A stretch of 33,272 nt of DNA from an uncultured Prevotella sp. GTDB taxonomy: Bacteria; Bacteroidota; Bacteroidia; Bacteroidales; Bacteroidaceae. The notes below the pieces were generated by a model. That model did not search any database and was not told where the DNA came from. It saw nothing but the letters and a program-made list of their open reading frames with translations. The DNA is taken from positions 1 to 33,272 of the forward strand of contig ONGP01000010.1 of assembly GCA_900317405.1 (NCBI GenBank), read 5' to 3'. Positions 21,362-30,230 of the stretch are shown in pieces (within the stretch, counting starts at the first letter, position 1; each line of letters starts with the position of its first letter). Position numbers and translations under genes: made by a program.

Positions 21362-23014
21362 ATGAAAATTAAGAACTATATCACTATAATGTTACTGCTG
21401 GTGGCTAACACCGTGTTGTTAGCAAGACCACAGCTACATGACCTGGATATAAAGGTGGTGCTGAGCCGAAACGGCGACGCGCGCATAACCGAAACCCGAC
21501 TGATGAGCATAGACAGTGAGGGCACTGAGTGCTACATCGGTCTGGCTAACATGGGCGAGAGCGAGATACGCGACCTGGAGGTGACTGACGAAAGCGGTAC
21601 GAGATTTCTGAACGTGGACTGGGATATACACGAGGACCGATCGTGGAAGACGATGAAGTGCGGCATAGTGCGCACCAAGAGCGGCTACGAGATATGCTGG
21701 GGCCTGGGCGAGAGCGGCGAGCGAACATACGTGACCACATATACGATGACGGGACTGGTGCGCGGATATCCTGACGCTAACGCCATACGCCACGTATTCC
21801 TGGACGAGGGCGTGAACCCGAAACCTGACCACGCCAAGGTGACCATAATGGGCGAGGATTCGACAATGGTGTTTGATGCCGATAGCTGCAACGTGTGGGG
21901 ATTCCGCTTTAACGGTGAGGTGTGGTTTGAACGTGGTATGGTGATGGCCGAGACCACCGACGGGCCGATGAGCAGCGAGGCTGGACTGTACGTGATGGTG
22001 CAGTTCCCCGTGAGCCAGTTCGAGCCGCACGTGATGGAGAACGTGACCTTTGAGGAGAAGAAGGGTGAGGCCTTTAAGGGCAGCGACTACGTGGACAACG
22101 GCGACGAGGAGGTGGACTGGAGTGATCCTGAGACATTCTTCGGATTTATATTCGTGGTGGGCCTGTTTATGTGGCCTGTAGTGAGCGGAATATGGAGCGG
22201 AATAAGCAAGTGGCGCGCTCGCAAGCGTGTGAACAAGGACCTGCTGTGGTATCGCGACATACCGCTGAACGGAAATCTGCAGGAGGCCAACGACATGCTG
22301 AACGCATATAAGTGGGGACCCGACGACTACAACAATCTGCTGTCGGCATGCATACTGAAACTGATAGACCTGGGGGCCATAGCCATAGAGACGCACCCCA
22401 ACAGCAAGGGTAAGCTGGAGCAAAACTTCACAATATACCGACTGCCTAATTCGGACAAACAGCCAGCGCTGATGCGCCATATATACAACATATTTGAGCA
22501 GGCGGCTGGCGGCGACAAGGTGCTGGAGCCACACGAGCTGAAGCAGTTTATGAGGAGCAACTTCAATACCAAACTGAAGGATGCATTTGTGGACGCACTG
22601 CACACACACAGCCCGCTGAAGAAATACAAGAATCGCGAGGACGACGTGCGCAAGGTGTTCGGACTGAAGAAATTCCTGCAGGAGTTTACGCTGCTGGACG
22701 AGCGCGGTGTGGACGAGGTGAAGCTGTGGAAGGACTATATGGTATACGCCACGCTGTTTGGTATAGCCGACCAGGTGATACGCGACATGAAGAAGGTGAA
22801 CCCGGCTTACTTTGAGATGGACCGCGTGGCCGCACAGATGGCCGACGACATGACGCTGCACACCATCTACTCTACAATGCAACGAGGCACTGCACGCGCT
22901 GCAACGAACAAGGCGGCTCGCGAAAACCGTGCACGAGGCGGTGGCGGACACTCGTCGTGGGGCGGCGGCGGAGGCGGCTTCTCTGGCGGTGGCGGAGGCG
23001 GAGGAGTTCGCTGA
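21362..23014 (+). CDS. DUF2207 membrane protein
   Basis: A 550-residue protein. The N-terminus MKIKNYITIMLLLVANTVLL is a signal peptide; the extracytoplasmic domain (about 22-255) has the DUF2207 pattern (LDIKVVLSRNGDARITETRL, YTMTGLVRGYPDANAIRHVF). One membrane span follows (FFGFIFVVGLFMWPVVSGIW), then a cytoplasmic part (KDLLWYRDIPLNGNLQEANDML) and a Gly-rich tail with many consecutive Gly residues, usual for this family. Its role is unknown. I chose the ATG at 21362 over a TTG at 21350 because the TTG lies in the -7 element. Isoleucine is written mostly as ATA although the gene is GC-rich. Confidence 0.88.
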   Translation: MKIKNYITIMLLLVANTVLLARPQLHDLDIKVVLSRNGDARITETRLMSIDSEGTECYIGLANMGESEIRDLEVTDESGTRFLNVDWDIHEDRSWKTMKCGIVRTKSGYEICWGLGESGERTYVTTYTMTGLVRGYPDANAIRHVFLDEGVNPKPDHAKVTIMGEDSTMVFDADSCNVWGFRFNGEVWFERGMVMAETTDGPMSSEAGLYVMVQFPVSQFEPHVMENVTFEEKKGEAFKGSDYVDNGDEEVDWSDPETFFGFIFVVGLFMWPVVSGIWSGISKWRARKRVNKDLLWYRDIPLNGNLQEANDMLNAYKWGPDDYNNLLSACILKLIDLGAIAIETHPNSKGKLEQNFTIYRLPNSDKQPALMRHIYNIFEQAAGGDKVLEPHELKQFMRSNFNTKLKDAFVDALHTHSPLKKYKNREDDVRKVFGLKKFLQEFTLLDERGVDEVKLWKDYMVYATLFGIADQVIRDMKKVNPAYFEMDRVAAQMADDMTLHTIYSTMQRGTARAATNKAARENRARGGGGHSSWGGGGGGFSGGGGGGGVR

Positions 23015-23023
23015 CGTTTACAT

Positions 23024-23124
23024 GAAACATGAAACATTAAACATTAAAGATTAAACATTAAAGATTAAACATTCTTGGCAGAGCCAAGCGGCAAAGCCGA
23101 GCGAAACATTAAACATTGAACATT
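23024..23124 (+). repeat. AAACATTAAA repeat array with GC-rich hairpins
   Basis: Tandem degenerate units (AAACATTAAA, AAAGATTAAACATT) run from 23024 to about 23072, then CTTGGC-AGA-GCCAAG and CGGC-AAA-GCCG hairpins, then another AAACATTAAACATTGAACATT. The segment 23088-23115 equals 20829-20856. The segment 23028-23045 equals 30405-30422 inside miaA. Confidence 0.8.
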
Positions 23125-23133
23125 CGATAATAT

Positions 23134-24558
23134 ATGACTAAGAGACTAATTTTATCAGCTGTTTTGGGGCTGGCGATGCTGAGTGTGTCGGCCCAGGAGC
23201 GTAAGGAGCTCCACATATTGAGTACTAACGATATGCATGCGGCTATAGAGTGCATGCCACGACTGGGATTTGTGGCCGACTCGCTGCGTGCGCTGTATCC
23301 CGACCTGCTGGTGCTGAGCGCTGGCGACAACCGTTCGGGCGAGCCACTGAACGATATGTACGAGATACCTGCATACCCCATGGTGGCGCTGATGAACATA
23401 ATAGGATTTGACGCCTCGACACTGGGCAACCACGAGTTTGACTCGGGACAGAAGGGGCTGGCCAAGCTCATCGGGCTGGCATCGTTCCCGCACCTGTGTG
23501 CCAACGTGCACCCCGACAAGAAGTGGAACATGCACGTGAAGCCTTATCAGATATTCGACTGCGGAGGCATAAGCGTGGGTGTGCTGGGCATAACAGCCCT
23601 GGGCACTATGGGCATACCCGAGAGTCACCCCGCACGTATGACTGAGATATCGTTTACCGACCCGCTGGAGACTATCAATAAGTATAAATTCCTGCGCGAG
23701 AAGTGCGACGTGGTGCTGCTGCTGAGCCATCTGGGATATAGCACCGACACTACGTTTACAGCCAGTCTGCCATGGGTAGACATAATCGTGGGCGGACATA
23801 GCCATACACAGCTTGCTGGTGGCGAGATGCACCACGGAGTGTTTGTGACACAGAACACCAACCGACTGGCACGCGCTACACACACCACACTGACCGTGGA
23901 AAACGGAAAGGTGGTGGACCGTAAGGCTGAGAACATAGCCATACGCGGCGAGAAAAACGTGAACGAGGTGGTAGGCGGTCTGGTGGAGTTTATATCGCGC
24001 AACCCATACTTCCAGCGTGTACTGGCCAAGGCCGACACTCCATTTGAGAGCTACGAGGAACTGGGCAACATGATGTGCGACGCATTTATAGCCGAGGGTA
24101 AGGCCGACCTGAGTTTCCAGAACGCTGGCGGTGTGCGCTACGAGAAGCACGATGCAGGCGACATAACAGTGGCCGACGTGCTGCGACTGGACCCATTCCA
24201 GAACGAGGCTATCATGCTGCAGCTTACTGGTAAGGAGCTGGCAGAAATGATGATGAAGTGTGCCGAGAATGATAACAACGGTTTCCCGTACGTGGGCGGA
24301 ATGAAGGTGGAGTACACCCGCGACAAGCAGACCGGCAAGGTGACCAAGGTGACGCTGCTAGACCTGGACGGCAAGAAGCTGAACCTGAAGAAGACCTATC
24401 GCGTGGTGTCAAACAGCTACACTGTGGCCATCAGCCCTACCAACCGCAAAGACCCAGGCACAGGCATGGGCCGCGTGACACCAGAGCTGACTATGGACTA
24501 CCTGCAGCACCAGGGCCACGTGAGCTATCAGGGAGTGAAGAGACTAACCGAAAAATAA
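23134..24558 (+). CDS. 5'-nucleotidase/UshA-like periplasmic metallophosphoesterase
   Basis: A 474-residue exported enzyme. Signal peptide 1-20 (MTKRLILSAVLGLAMLSVSA). Metallophosphatase motifs: TNDMH (D33, H35), SAGDN (D65), GNHEFD (99-103) and GGHSH (220-224), which bind the two metal ions. The C-terminal 5'-nucleotidase domain is marked by FQNAGGVRYEKHDAGDITVA and the DPFQN segment. It should hydrolyse nucleotides or similar phosphoesters in the periplasm; the substrate is not certain. It follows DUF2207 after 119 bases of repeat DNA. Isoleucine is again mostly ATA. Confidence 0.9.
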   Translation: MTKRLILSAVLGLAMLSVSAQERKELHILSTNDMHAAIECMPRLGFVADSLRALYPDLLVLSAGDNRSGEPLNDMYEIPAYPMVALMNIIGFDASTLGNHEFDSGQKGLAKLIGLASFPHLCANVHPDKKWNMHVKPYQIFDCGGISVGVLGITALGTMGIPESHPARMTEISFTDPLETINKYKFLREKCDVVLLLSHLGYSTDTTFTASLPWVDIIVGGHSHTQLAGGEMHHGVFVTQNTNRLARATHTTLTVENGKVVDRKAENIAIRGEKNVNEVVGGLVEFISRNPYFQRVLAKADTPFESYEELGNMMCDAFIAEGKADLSFQNAGGVRYEKHDAGDITVADVLRLDPFQNEAIMLQLTGKELAEMMMKCAENDNNGFPYVGGMKVEYTRDKQTGKVTKVTLLDLDGKKLNLKKTYRVVSNSYTVAISPTNRKDPGTGMGRVTPELTMDYLQHQGHVSYQGVKRLTEK

Positions 24559-24606
24559 ATTTTTTATATAAAACAATCAATATCAATTTTTAAATCTTAA
24601 GACATT

Positions 24607-26031
24607 ATGGCTTATACAGAAACAACGACAACGGGTTATGGAACCCGAGTAGGAAATTCGTTTAAGGCGATCGGTACAGGAATCTTACTGTTCTGTGCTG
24701 GTACCGCCCTGTTGTGGTGGAACGAAGGTCGCGCCGTGAAAACCGAAGACATGCTCAACGAGGTTGGCAAGAACTACGTTGAGATGGAGAATCCTAACAA
24801 GAAGGATGCATCGCTTGAGGGTGAGCTGATTTGCGGTACAGCAATGGCCACCACCGAAGACTCTCTGGTAGACAAAGATTTTGGAGTAGGAGCAAAAGCC
24901 ATCAGCCTGAAGCGTACCACCGAGTACTATCAGTGGGTGGAGCACGTAAAGGAGACCAAGAAGGACAAACTGGGCGGCTCTGAAGAGGTGACAAGGGAGT
25001 ATACCTACACTAAGTCGTGGGTGAGCAGTCCTGTTCAGTCGAGCGAGTTTAAGGACCCCGCTTATCAGAACAAGAATATGGTGCTGACCACCGTAGAGGA
25101 CGACCAGCAGTATGCCGAGAACGTGTCGTTTGGTGCGTATAAGCTTAACGAGAGCTTGATTAAGAGCATTTCATCGCGCGAGGATATGGAGCTGGCTATC
25201 GCCGAGGATCTGCTGAAGCAGTTTGACGGAAGCACTAAGGCCGCCTACGAGCGTTTCTATGGTGTGCAGAAATCAAACACCCAGCAGCCCGCACAGCAGC
25301 CTGCACAGACAACAGCCATCCCCGACTCGGTTCGCGCTATGCTGCCCGACTCTGTAAAGGCTCAGCTGGACTCTATCCAGGCTGTTAACGACAGTATAGC
25401 AAAGGCCATGGAGGCGGCTGCCAACAAGAAGGACCTGGAGTATGTACACCAGGCTGGCAACGTGCTGTACTTCGGTCGTGTGCCCGGAAGCCCAGAGGTG
25501 GGCGATGTTCGCGTGACATTCGAGAAAGTGGTACCTGCCAAGGTAACAGTGATGGCTGTGGTCGACGGCGACACATTTAAGCCTTACAAAGCAAAGAACG
25601 GTAAGCGCTATCAGACCCTGAGAATGGGTAAGAAGAGCGGCGACGAGATAGTAGAGGCCGACAAGGATGCTAACACCATGTTTACTTGGTTCCTGCGACT
25701 GATCGGCTGTCTGATGGTAATCGGCGGACTGAAGGGTATCTTCGGATTCGTAGAGACTATACTGAAGGTGGTTCCATTCATCGCTGGCATCTTCGGATGG
25801 GGCGTAGGTATCGTTTGCACCGTGATAGGTGTGGTATGGAGTCTTATCATCATAGCTCTGGCATGGCTGTTCTATCGCCCACTGCTGGGTATCACTCTGT
25901 TGCTGCTTGCCGGATTCCTGGTATGGGTATTCGCATTTAAGGGCAAGGATAAGCTGAAGGAACTGGCCGCCAAGGCTAAGGCCAAGAACGCTGCGCCCGC
26001 TGCAGCCCCTGCAGAAACACCAGCAGAATAA
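24607..26031 (+). CDS. TMEM43-like membrane protein
   Basis: A 474-residue membrane protein. One N-terminal span (about 21-38, AIGTGILLFCAGTALLWWNE), a large extracytoplasmic domain with the TMEM43 pattern (LLWWNEGRAVKTEDMLNE, TTEYYQWVEHVKETKKDKLG), an insert rich in Gln/Pro/Ala and Ser/Asp (about 220-270), and three or four spans near the C-terminus (about 358-450), then an Ala/Lys/Pro tail. Bacterial TMEM43-family proteins have no firm function. The gene starts a tight run of genes with gaps of 6, 12, 12 and 20 bases. Its isoleucines are mostly ATC, unlike the two genes before it, which suggests a separate history. No clear promoter is visible. Confidence 0.85.
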   Translation: MAYTETTTTGYGTRVGNSFKAIGTGILLFCAGTALLWWNEGRAVKTEDMLNEVGKNYVEMENPNKKDASLEGELICGTAMATTEDSLVDKDFGVGAKAISLKRTTEYYQWVEHVKETKKDKLGGSEEVTREYTYTKSWVSSPVQSSEFKDPAYQNKNMVLTTVEDDQQYAENVSFGAYKLNESLIKSISSREDMELAIAEDLLKQFDGSTKAAYERFYGVQKSNTQQPAQQPAQTTAIPDSVRAMLPDSVKAQLDSIQAVNDSIAKAMEAAANKKDLEYVHQAGNVLYFGRVPGSPEVGDVRVTFEKVVPAKVTVMAVVDGDTFKPYKAKNGKRYQTLRMGKKSGDEIVEADKDANTMFTWFLRLIGCLMVIGGLKGIFGFVETILKVVPFIAGIFGWGVGIVCTVIGVVWSLIIIALAWLFYRPLLGITLLLLAGFLVWVFAFKGKDKLKELAAKAKAKNAAPAAAPAETPAE

Positions 26032-26037
26032 AGGCTT

Positions 26038-27675
26038 ATGAAGAAATCGATAGTATTATTCGCAATGATGTGCCTGTGCGCCTTGACTGGCGTACGGGCA
26101 CAGGTTGTGAAAAACGGAACCAAGTGGTGGGACGGCTCGGTGCTGTATACCGCCACTGTGGATAAGGACGGTGACGTGGTGATGCGTGGCGTGAATGCGC
26201 TTGACGATCACTATAAGTTCTCGCTCTCGAAGGGTGAGGCTGCCGGCATGTACTACCTGACCAAGGAGCATCCCGACGACTATATGCCAGTGCGTGGCAT
26301 CATGGGCGACAAGGTGCAGCTGGTGAACAAGGAGGGTATGAACTTCCTGGCTGTGCGCAAGAAGAACAACGACGCCAGCCACATACTGGTGATGACACCC
26401 GACAACGTGCAGCAGTGCGTGGAGCAGGAGGTGAAGGCCGAACAGGAGCCAGTGAGCGATATGCTGGCCAACTGGCTGATGAACACCGTGTATCTGAGCC
26501 ATTACTCGAAAGACGAGCTGCGACTGATGCGCAATGAGATACTGGCACGCCACGGATGGAAGTTCCAGGCTAAGGACCTGCAGGACTACTTCAGCAAGAA
26601 GGCATGGTATCGCCCCGTGGAGAGCAATGCCAAGATACGTCTGAGCATAATCGAGGAGACCAACCTGCAGCTCATCCGCAGCGAGGAACAGATACCCGAC
26701 GACGAGCGTGGCTACGTAGACTACACCAGCGGTGAGTACACCAAGGGCTTGCGCGAGCTGGTTGACGGTCAGGAGAGCGACTTCCCTGGCGGACTGGCCG
26801 ACGACGGACGCGGACCTGACGAGATAGACGGTGTGATGGTATATACCGTATCGAGCGAACTCGACCTTCTGAAAGCGCTGGGTAACAACCGCACCATCAT
26901 CATCGAGGAGAACGCTCATCTAAACCTGTCGAGAGTACTGGAAACAGAGAATCTGTTCCGTGGCTATAGGAACCGTCGCTGGTGCGAAGACCCGATGGAT
27001 CTCGACGGCATGGATCCTATCATCGTGAGTGAGAGCGAGAGCGACGGACAGCAGCTGGTGCTGGTTAACTTCCAGAACCTCACCATCAAGGGTGCCGGAC
27101 ACTCTAGTGTAGAGGTGGATCCACGCTATGCATTCGTGTTCCGCTTTGTGAACTGCTCGAACATCGTGATAGAGAACCTGACGATGGGACACACCGAGGG
27201 CGGATTCTGCTCGGGTGGTGTGATAGGTGCCAATGTGGCCAGCCATCTCACCATCAAGAACTGCGACCTGTATGGTTGCGGAACATTCGGACTGGACCTG
27301 TGGGAGACATACGACTTCAAGCTGATAAACTCTAACATTCACGACTGCACCTACGGCATCATGGAGCTGCACAAGTGCACACAGACAGCATTTGAGCATT
27401 GCGACTTCTTCAACAATCGCGAGTACACGCTGATAGAGGGTTGGGGTTGCAACGGAGTGAAGTTTGAGGACTGTCGTATATTCGCCAACTGGGGCGATGC
27501 CGACCTGTTTAACTTCGACACCCTGTTTGTGCTCAACGGATGTAAGATATATCACCCCAAGGAGCACCTGGGCAAACTTGACAACTGCAAGCAGACTGGG
27601 GCGAAGACCAAGTTTGTGGATAATCCACTCGACACAAGCATCGAGGCACGTAAAATAGGACCTGATCAACAATAA
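26038..27675 (+). CDS. Exported YARHG-domain and beta-helix protein
   Basis: A 545-residue secreted protein. Signal peptide 1-21 (CALTGVRA-Q). A YARHG domain lies at about 152-192 (LRLMRNEILARHGWKFQAKD, then YFSKKAWYRP, with A170-R171-H172-G173). The C-terminal half (about 330-520) is a right-handed beta-helix of repeated coils (NLTIKGAG, NIVIENLTMGHTEGG, HLTIKNCDLYGCGTFGLDL, FKLINSNIHDCTYGI), as in NosD/pectate-lyase-like folds. It could bind or cut a polysaccharide; no catalytic residues are identified. It is 6 bases after the TMEM43-like gene. Confidence 0.85.
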   Translation: MKKSIVLFAMMCLCALTGVRAQVVKNGTKWWDGSVLYTATVDKDGDVVMRGVNALDDHYKFSLSKGEAAGMYYLTKEHPDDYMPVRGIMGDKVQLVNKEGMNFLAVRKKNNDASHILVMTPDNVQQCVEQEVKAEQEPVSDMLANWLMNTVYLSHYSKDELRLMRNEILARHGWKFQAKDLQDYFSKKAWYRPVESNAKIRLSIIEETNLQLIRSEEQIPDDERGYVDYTSGEYTKGLRELVDGQESDFPGGLADDGRGPDEIDGVMVYTVSSELDLLKALGNNRTIIIEENAHLNLSRVLETENLFRGYRNRRWCEDPMDLDGMDPIIVSESESDGQQLVLVNFQNLTIKGAGHSSVEVDPRYAFVFRFVNCSNIVIENLTMGHTEGGFCSGGVIGANVASHLTIKNCDLYGCGTFGLDLWETYDFKLINSNIHDCTYGIMELHKCTQTAFEHCDFFNNREYTLIEGWGCNGVKFEDCRIFANWGDADLFNFDTLFVLNGCKIYHPKEHLGKLDNCKQTGAKTKFVDNPLDTSIEARKIGPDQQ

Positions 27676-27687
27676 AACCTAAGAACA

Positions 27688-29178
27688 ATGAAGAAACTAG
27701 CAATAATAGCAATAGGCATGGCCGCAGTGATGATGGCCTGCACCAATAAGGGCAAGACTGCCCCTGGCGACGGCAGCGACAGCGACTCGGTAGCCAACGA
27801 CTCACTACTGGCCGAACAGCCCGACACTACACCACGCCCCATGCTGATATGGATGCAGGGAGGCAAGAACATGCAGATGCTCTACTGGGCTAACATCGCG
27901 GAGCTGAAGAAGGATGAGAACAATGCCGAGTACTTCGACGAGATGATGACCAGCTGGACGCTGCAGGACGGTTTCCGTAGAAATCGTGCGATGTACACCA
28001 AGCTGATAGGCGAGAACAATAAGTGCCTTGGAATAAAGTACACGGGCGAGGTGCTGAAGGATCCCGACGGCAACGATGCATCGTATGGCGAGATTCACGG
28101 TCGCGAGGAAATACCCGCTGCCGGACTGAAGTACGAGTTTACCGACAAGAAGTTTAACGCCCGCGAGATGACTGGTATGTACGTGGCCGTGACCGACGAG
28201 TATCTGGCAACACGCAAGCTCATCGATATGCGAATGCTGGATGGCGTGAAGCCTCTGCCCGCCAAGGTGGTGAAGCAGCTGGAAGGCGAATACAAGATGA
28301 AGGCCGAACGCTCGCGACTGGCCAAGCAGGGCAACAAATACAGCTACGGTGTGCTGCAGTTTAAGGGCAAGTACAAGACCGTGAAAGAGGGCAGCGAGAA
28401 GGTGGACAAGTGCTTGGCACTCGAGGTGATCATCGCTGGCGACAAAGTGTATTCGTATCCTGTAGAGGGCTATATGTACGAAGGTATGAGCACATGGCAT
28501 GCTGATGATGACGGAGAGTATTATCCAAGTGATATCACACTGTTTGAGGCTCCCGATGATGCCATCGAGATAGCCTACGCCGAGGGTGCACCTGAGAGCA
28601 TCACCACAGGTATGTACTACATTCGCGACGGCAAGATGACTCGCGAGCGCTACGAGGTGTATCACGCCTTGATAGACGAGGAGGTGCCTCTGTGGAAGAA
28701 AGATGCAGCCGAGCTGCAGAAGCTGTTTGTGGCTGCCCATCGCGACAACAAGAACCAGAAACTGGTTAAGTATCGCTGGATAGATGTAGACAGTGATGGC
28801 GAGCAGGAGCTGTGGATGCGTGCTGCCGACAATAAGCATGGAGCTCTGTTCTGTAAGGGTAGCGGCAAGTGGCAGGTGATAGGTTGCGAGAATGCTGACT
28901 TTGGTGCTGAGTTCCGTATGGACTACAGCGGTGGCGACAAGCCAGGTTATGTGGTTATCGGCGGTTCGGCAGGTGGCCCTTCAATCTACGCTACGTTCTA
29001 CAAGATACAGAAGAGTAAGGTGACGAGCAAGATGACCACACTGAGTGTGTATGGCGAGCTGGACGAGTGTACGCTGAACGGCAAGACCATCAGCAACGAG
29101 GAGGCCCAGAAGCTGCTCGACGCTATGCCTAAGGTACAGGAGATTGCTGAGTACTGGCACGAAATCGGAAAACAATAA
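27688..29178 (+). CDS. Lipoprotein of unknown function with a Ca-binding-like loop
   Basis: A 496-residue lipoprotein. Lipobox VMMAC gives Cys18 as the lipidated residue, followed by a low-complexity Gly/Ser/Asp linker. The middle is beta-rich. Residues 366-372 (DVDSDGE) match the DxDxDG calcium-binding loop seen in FG-GAP and EF-hand-like repeats, and are followed by a WMRAADNKHGALF strand pattern. It is in the envelope, 12 bases from each neighbour. A partner of the beta-helix protein is likely from context only. Confidence 0.8.
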   Translation: MKKLAIIAIGMAAVMMACTNKGKTAPGDGSDSDSVANDSLLAEQPDTTPRPMLIWMQGGKNMQMLYWANIAELKKDENNAEYFDEMMTSWTLQDGFRRNRAMYTKLIGENNKCLGIKYTGEVLKDPDGNDASYGEIHGREEIPAAGLKYEFTDKKFNAREMTGMYVAVTDEYLATRKLIDMRMLDGVKPLPAKVVKQLEGEYKMKAERSRLAKQGNKYSYGVLQFKGKYKTVKEGSEKVDKCLALEVIIAGDKVYSYPVEGYMYEGMSTWHADDDGEYYPSDITLFEAPDDAIEIAYAEGAPESITTGMYYIRDGKMTRERYEVYHALIDEEVPLWKKDAAELQKLFVAAHRDNKNQKLVKYRWIDVDSDGEQELWMRAADNKHGALFCKGSGKWQVIGCENADFGAEFRMDYSGGDKPGYVVIGGSAGGPSIYATFYKIQKSKVTSKMTTLSVYGELDECTLNGKTISNEEAQKLLDAMPKVQEIAEYWHEIGKQ

Positions 29179-29190
29179 AACACGGAATAT

Positions 29191-30210
29191 ATGGATTGGA
29201 AAGAGTTATTTAATAAGGTATGTAAGGGTTGCGGATGTATAACCATCGGATTCTTCCTGTTGTGCTTCATCATCGCTCTGTTTGATGACGATGACGACAA
29301 GAAGGACGACGACACCAACGCCACAGCCAAGACCGAACAGGTGGAGAAGAAGGACAGCGTGATAGTGAACGAACCATTGGAGGGCGACCCATATCAGGAA
29401 CTGGACGACCTTATCGGACTGGGAAGTGTAAAGACCGAGGTTCGATCGCTGGCCAACTTTGTGAAGCTGCAGAAGGAGCGCGAGGCCAAGGGCCTGAAGA
29501 CGGCCAAGGTGAGCTACCACCTGGTGTTCTACGGATCGCCTGGTACTGGTAAGACCACTGTGGCACGTATCGTGGGTCGTATATATAAAGACCTGGGTGT
29601 GCTGAAGAAGGGACATACCGTAGAGACAGACCGTGCCGGACTGTGCGGACAGTACGTAGGTCAGACTGGTCCGAAGACAGATAGTGTTATCGCAAAAGCC
29701 CTCGACGGAGTGCTGTTTATCGACGAGGCTTACTCGCTGGTGCCCGAGGGTGGTGCTGGCAACGACTACGGTCAGGAGGCTATATCTACCATACTGAAGC
29801 GTATGGAGGACTATCGCGACCGACTGGTAGTGATTGTGGCTGGATATAAGAACGAGATGCAGCGATTCATCGACTCTAACCCAGGACTGCAGTCACGCTT
29901 TAACCGTTACATCGACTTCCCCGACTACTCAGGCGATGAGCTGGCTAAGATCTTCAAGATGTATATGAAGAAGAACCAGTACACCTTGACTAAGGATGCC
30001 GAGGTATATCTTAAGGAGCGTTTCGAGTATGCAGTGGCCCACAAGGACCGCAACTTTGGTAACGCACGATATGCACGTAACGTGTTTGAGAAGAGTATCC
30101 AGGCACAGGCCAACCGACTGGCAGGCGAGAGCAATCTGGATAAGGACAAGTTGACTGAACTGACGGTGGACGACCTGAAGGGTGGTTTCGCCTCGCGCGC
30201 TAATATATAA
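29191..30210 (+). CDS. Membrane-anchored CbbX/SpoVK-type AAA+ ATPase
   Basis: A 339-residue protein. One N-terminal span (about 16-31, CITIGFFLLCFIIALF) precedes an Asp/Lys linker. The AAA+ domain has Walker A GSPGTGKT (115-122), Walker B VLFIDEAYSL (D178, E179), an arginine finger at R236 (GLQSRF), and the CbbX-like end RNFGNARYARNVFEKSIQAQ. CbbX/SpoVK/EccA-type ATPases remodel protein complexes. This one is tethered to the membrane and lies at the end of an envelope operon, so its client may be the TMEM43-like protein or an exported partner; that is inference. Confidence 0.9.
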   Translation: MDWKELFNKVCKGCGCITIGFFLLCFIIALFDDDDDKKDDDTNATAKTEQVEKKDSVIVNEPLEGDPYQELDDLIGLGSVKTEVRSLANFVKLQKEREAKGLKTAKVSYHLVFYGSPGTGKTTVARIVGRIYKDLGVLKKGHTVETDRAGLCGQYVGQTGPKTDSVIAKALDGVLFIDEAYSLVPEGGAGNDYGQEAISTILKRMEDYRDRLVVIVAGYKNEMQRFIDSNPGLQSRFNRYIDFPDYSGDELAKIFKMYMKKNQYTLTKDAEVYLKERFEYAVAHKDRNFGNARYARNVFEKSIQAQANRLAGESNLDKDKLTELTVDDLKGGFASRANI

Positions 30211-30230
30211 TATATATATAGGTATAGCAG

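Noticed and set aside
21434-22951. 505-codon open frame on the minus strand opposite the DUF2207 gene
   Set aside because: It mirrors the GC-rich codon pattern of the real gene; its product is rich in His, Val and Leu with no domain, and the plus-strand frame has a signal peptide, family motifs and a promoter.
22930-23012. Gly-rich tail of the DUF2207 protein as a possible repeat expansion
   Set aside because: A Gly-rich tail with Ser is usual for this family, so it needs no special explanation.
23155-24150. 331-codon minus-strand frame opposite the 5'-nucleotidase
   Set aside because: Low-complexity His/Val-rich translation; the plus strand carries all the metallophosphatase motifs.
27805-28839. 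344-codon minus-strand frame opposite the lipoprotein gene
   Set aside because: Same type of codon shadow, with no recognisable domain, while the plus strand has a lipobox and the correct operon spacing.
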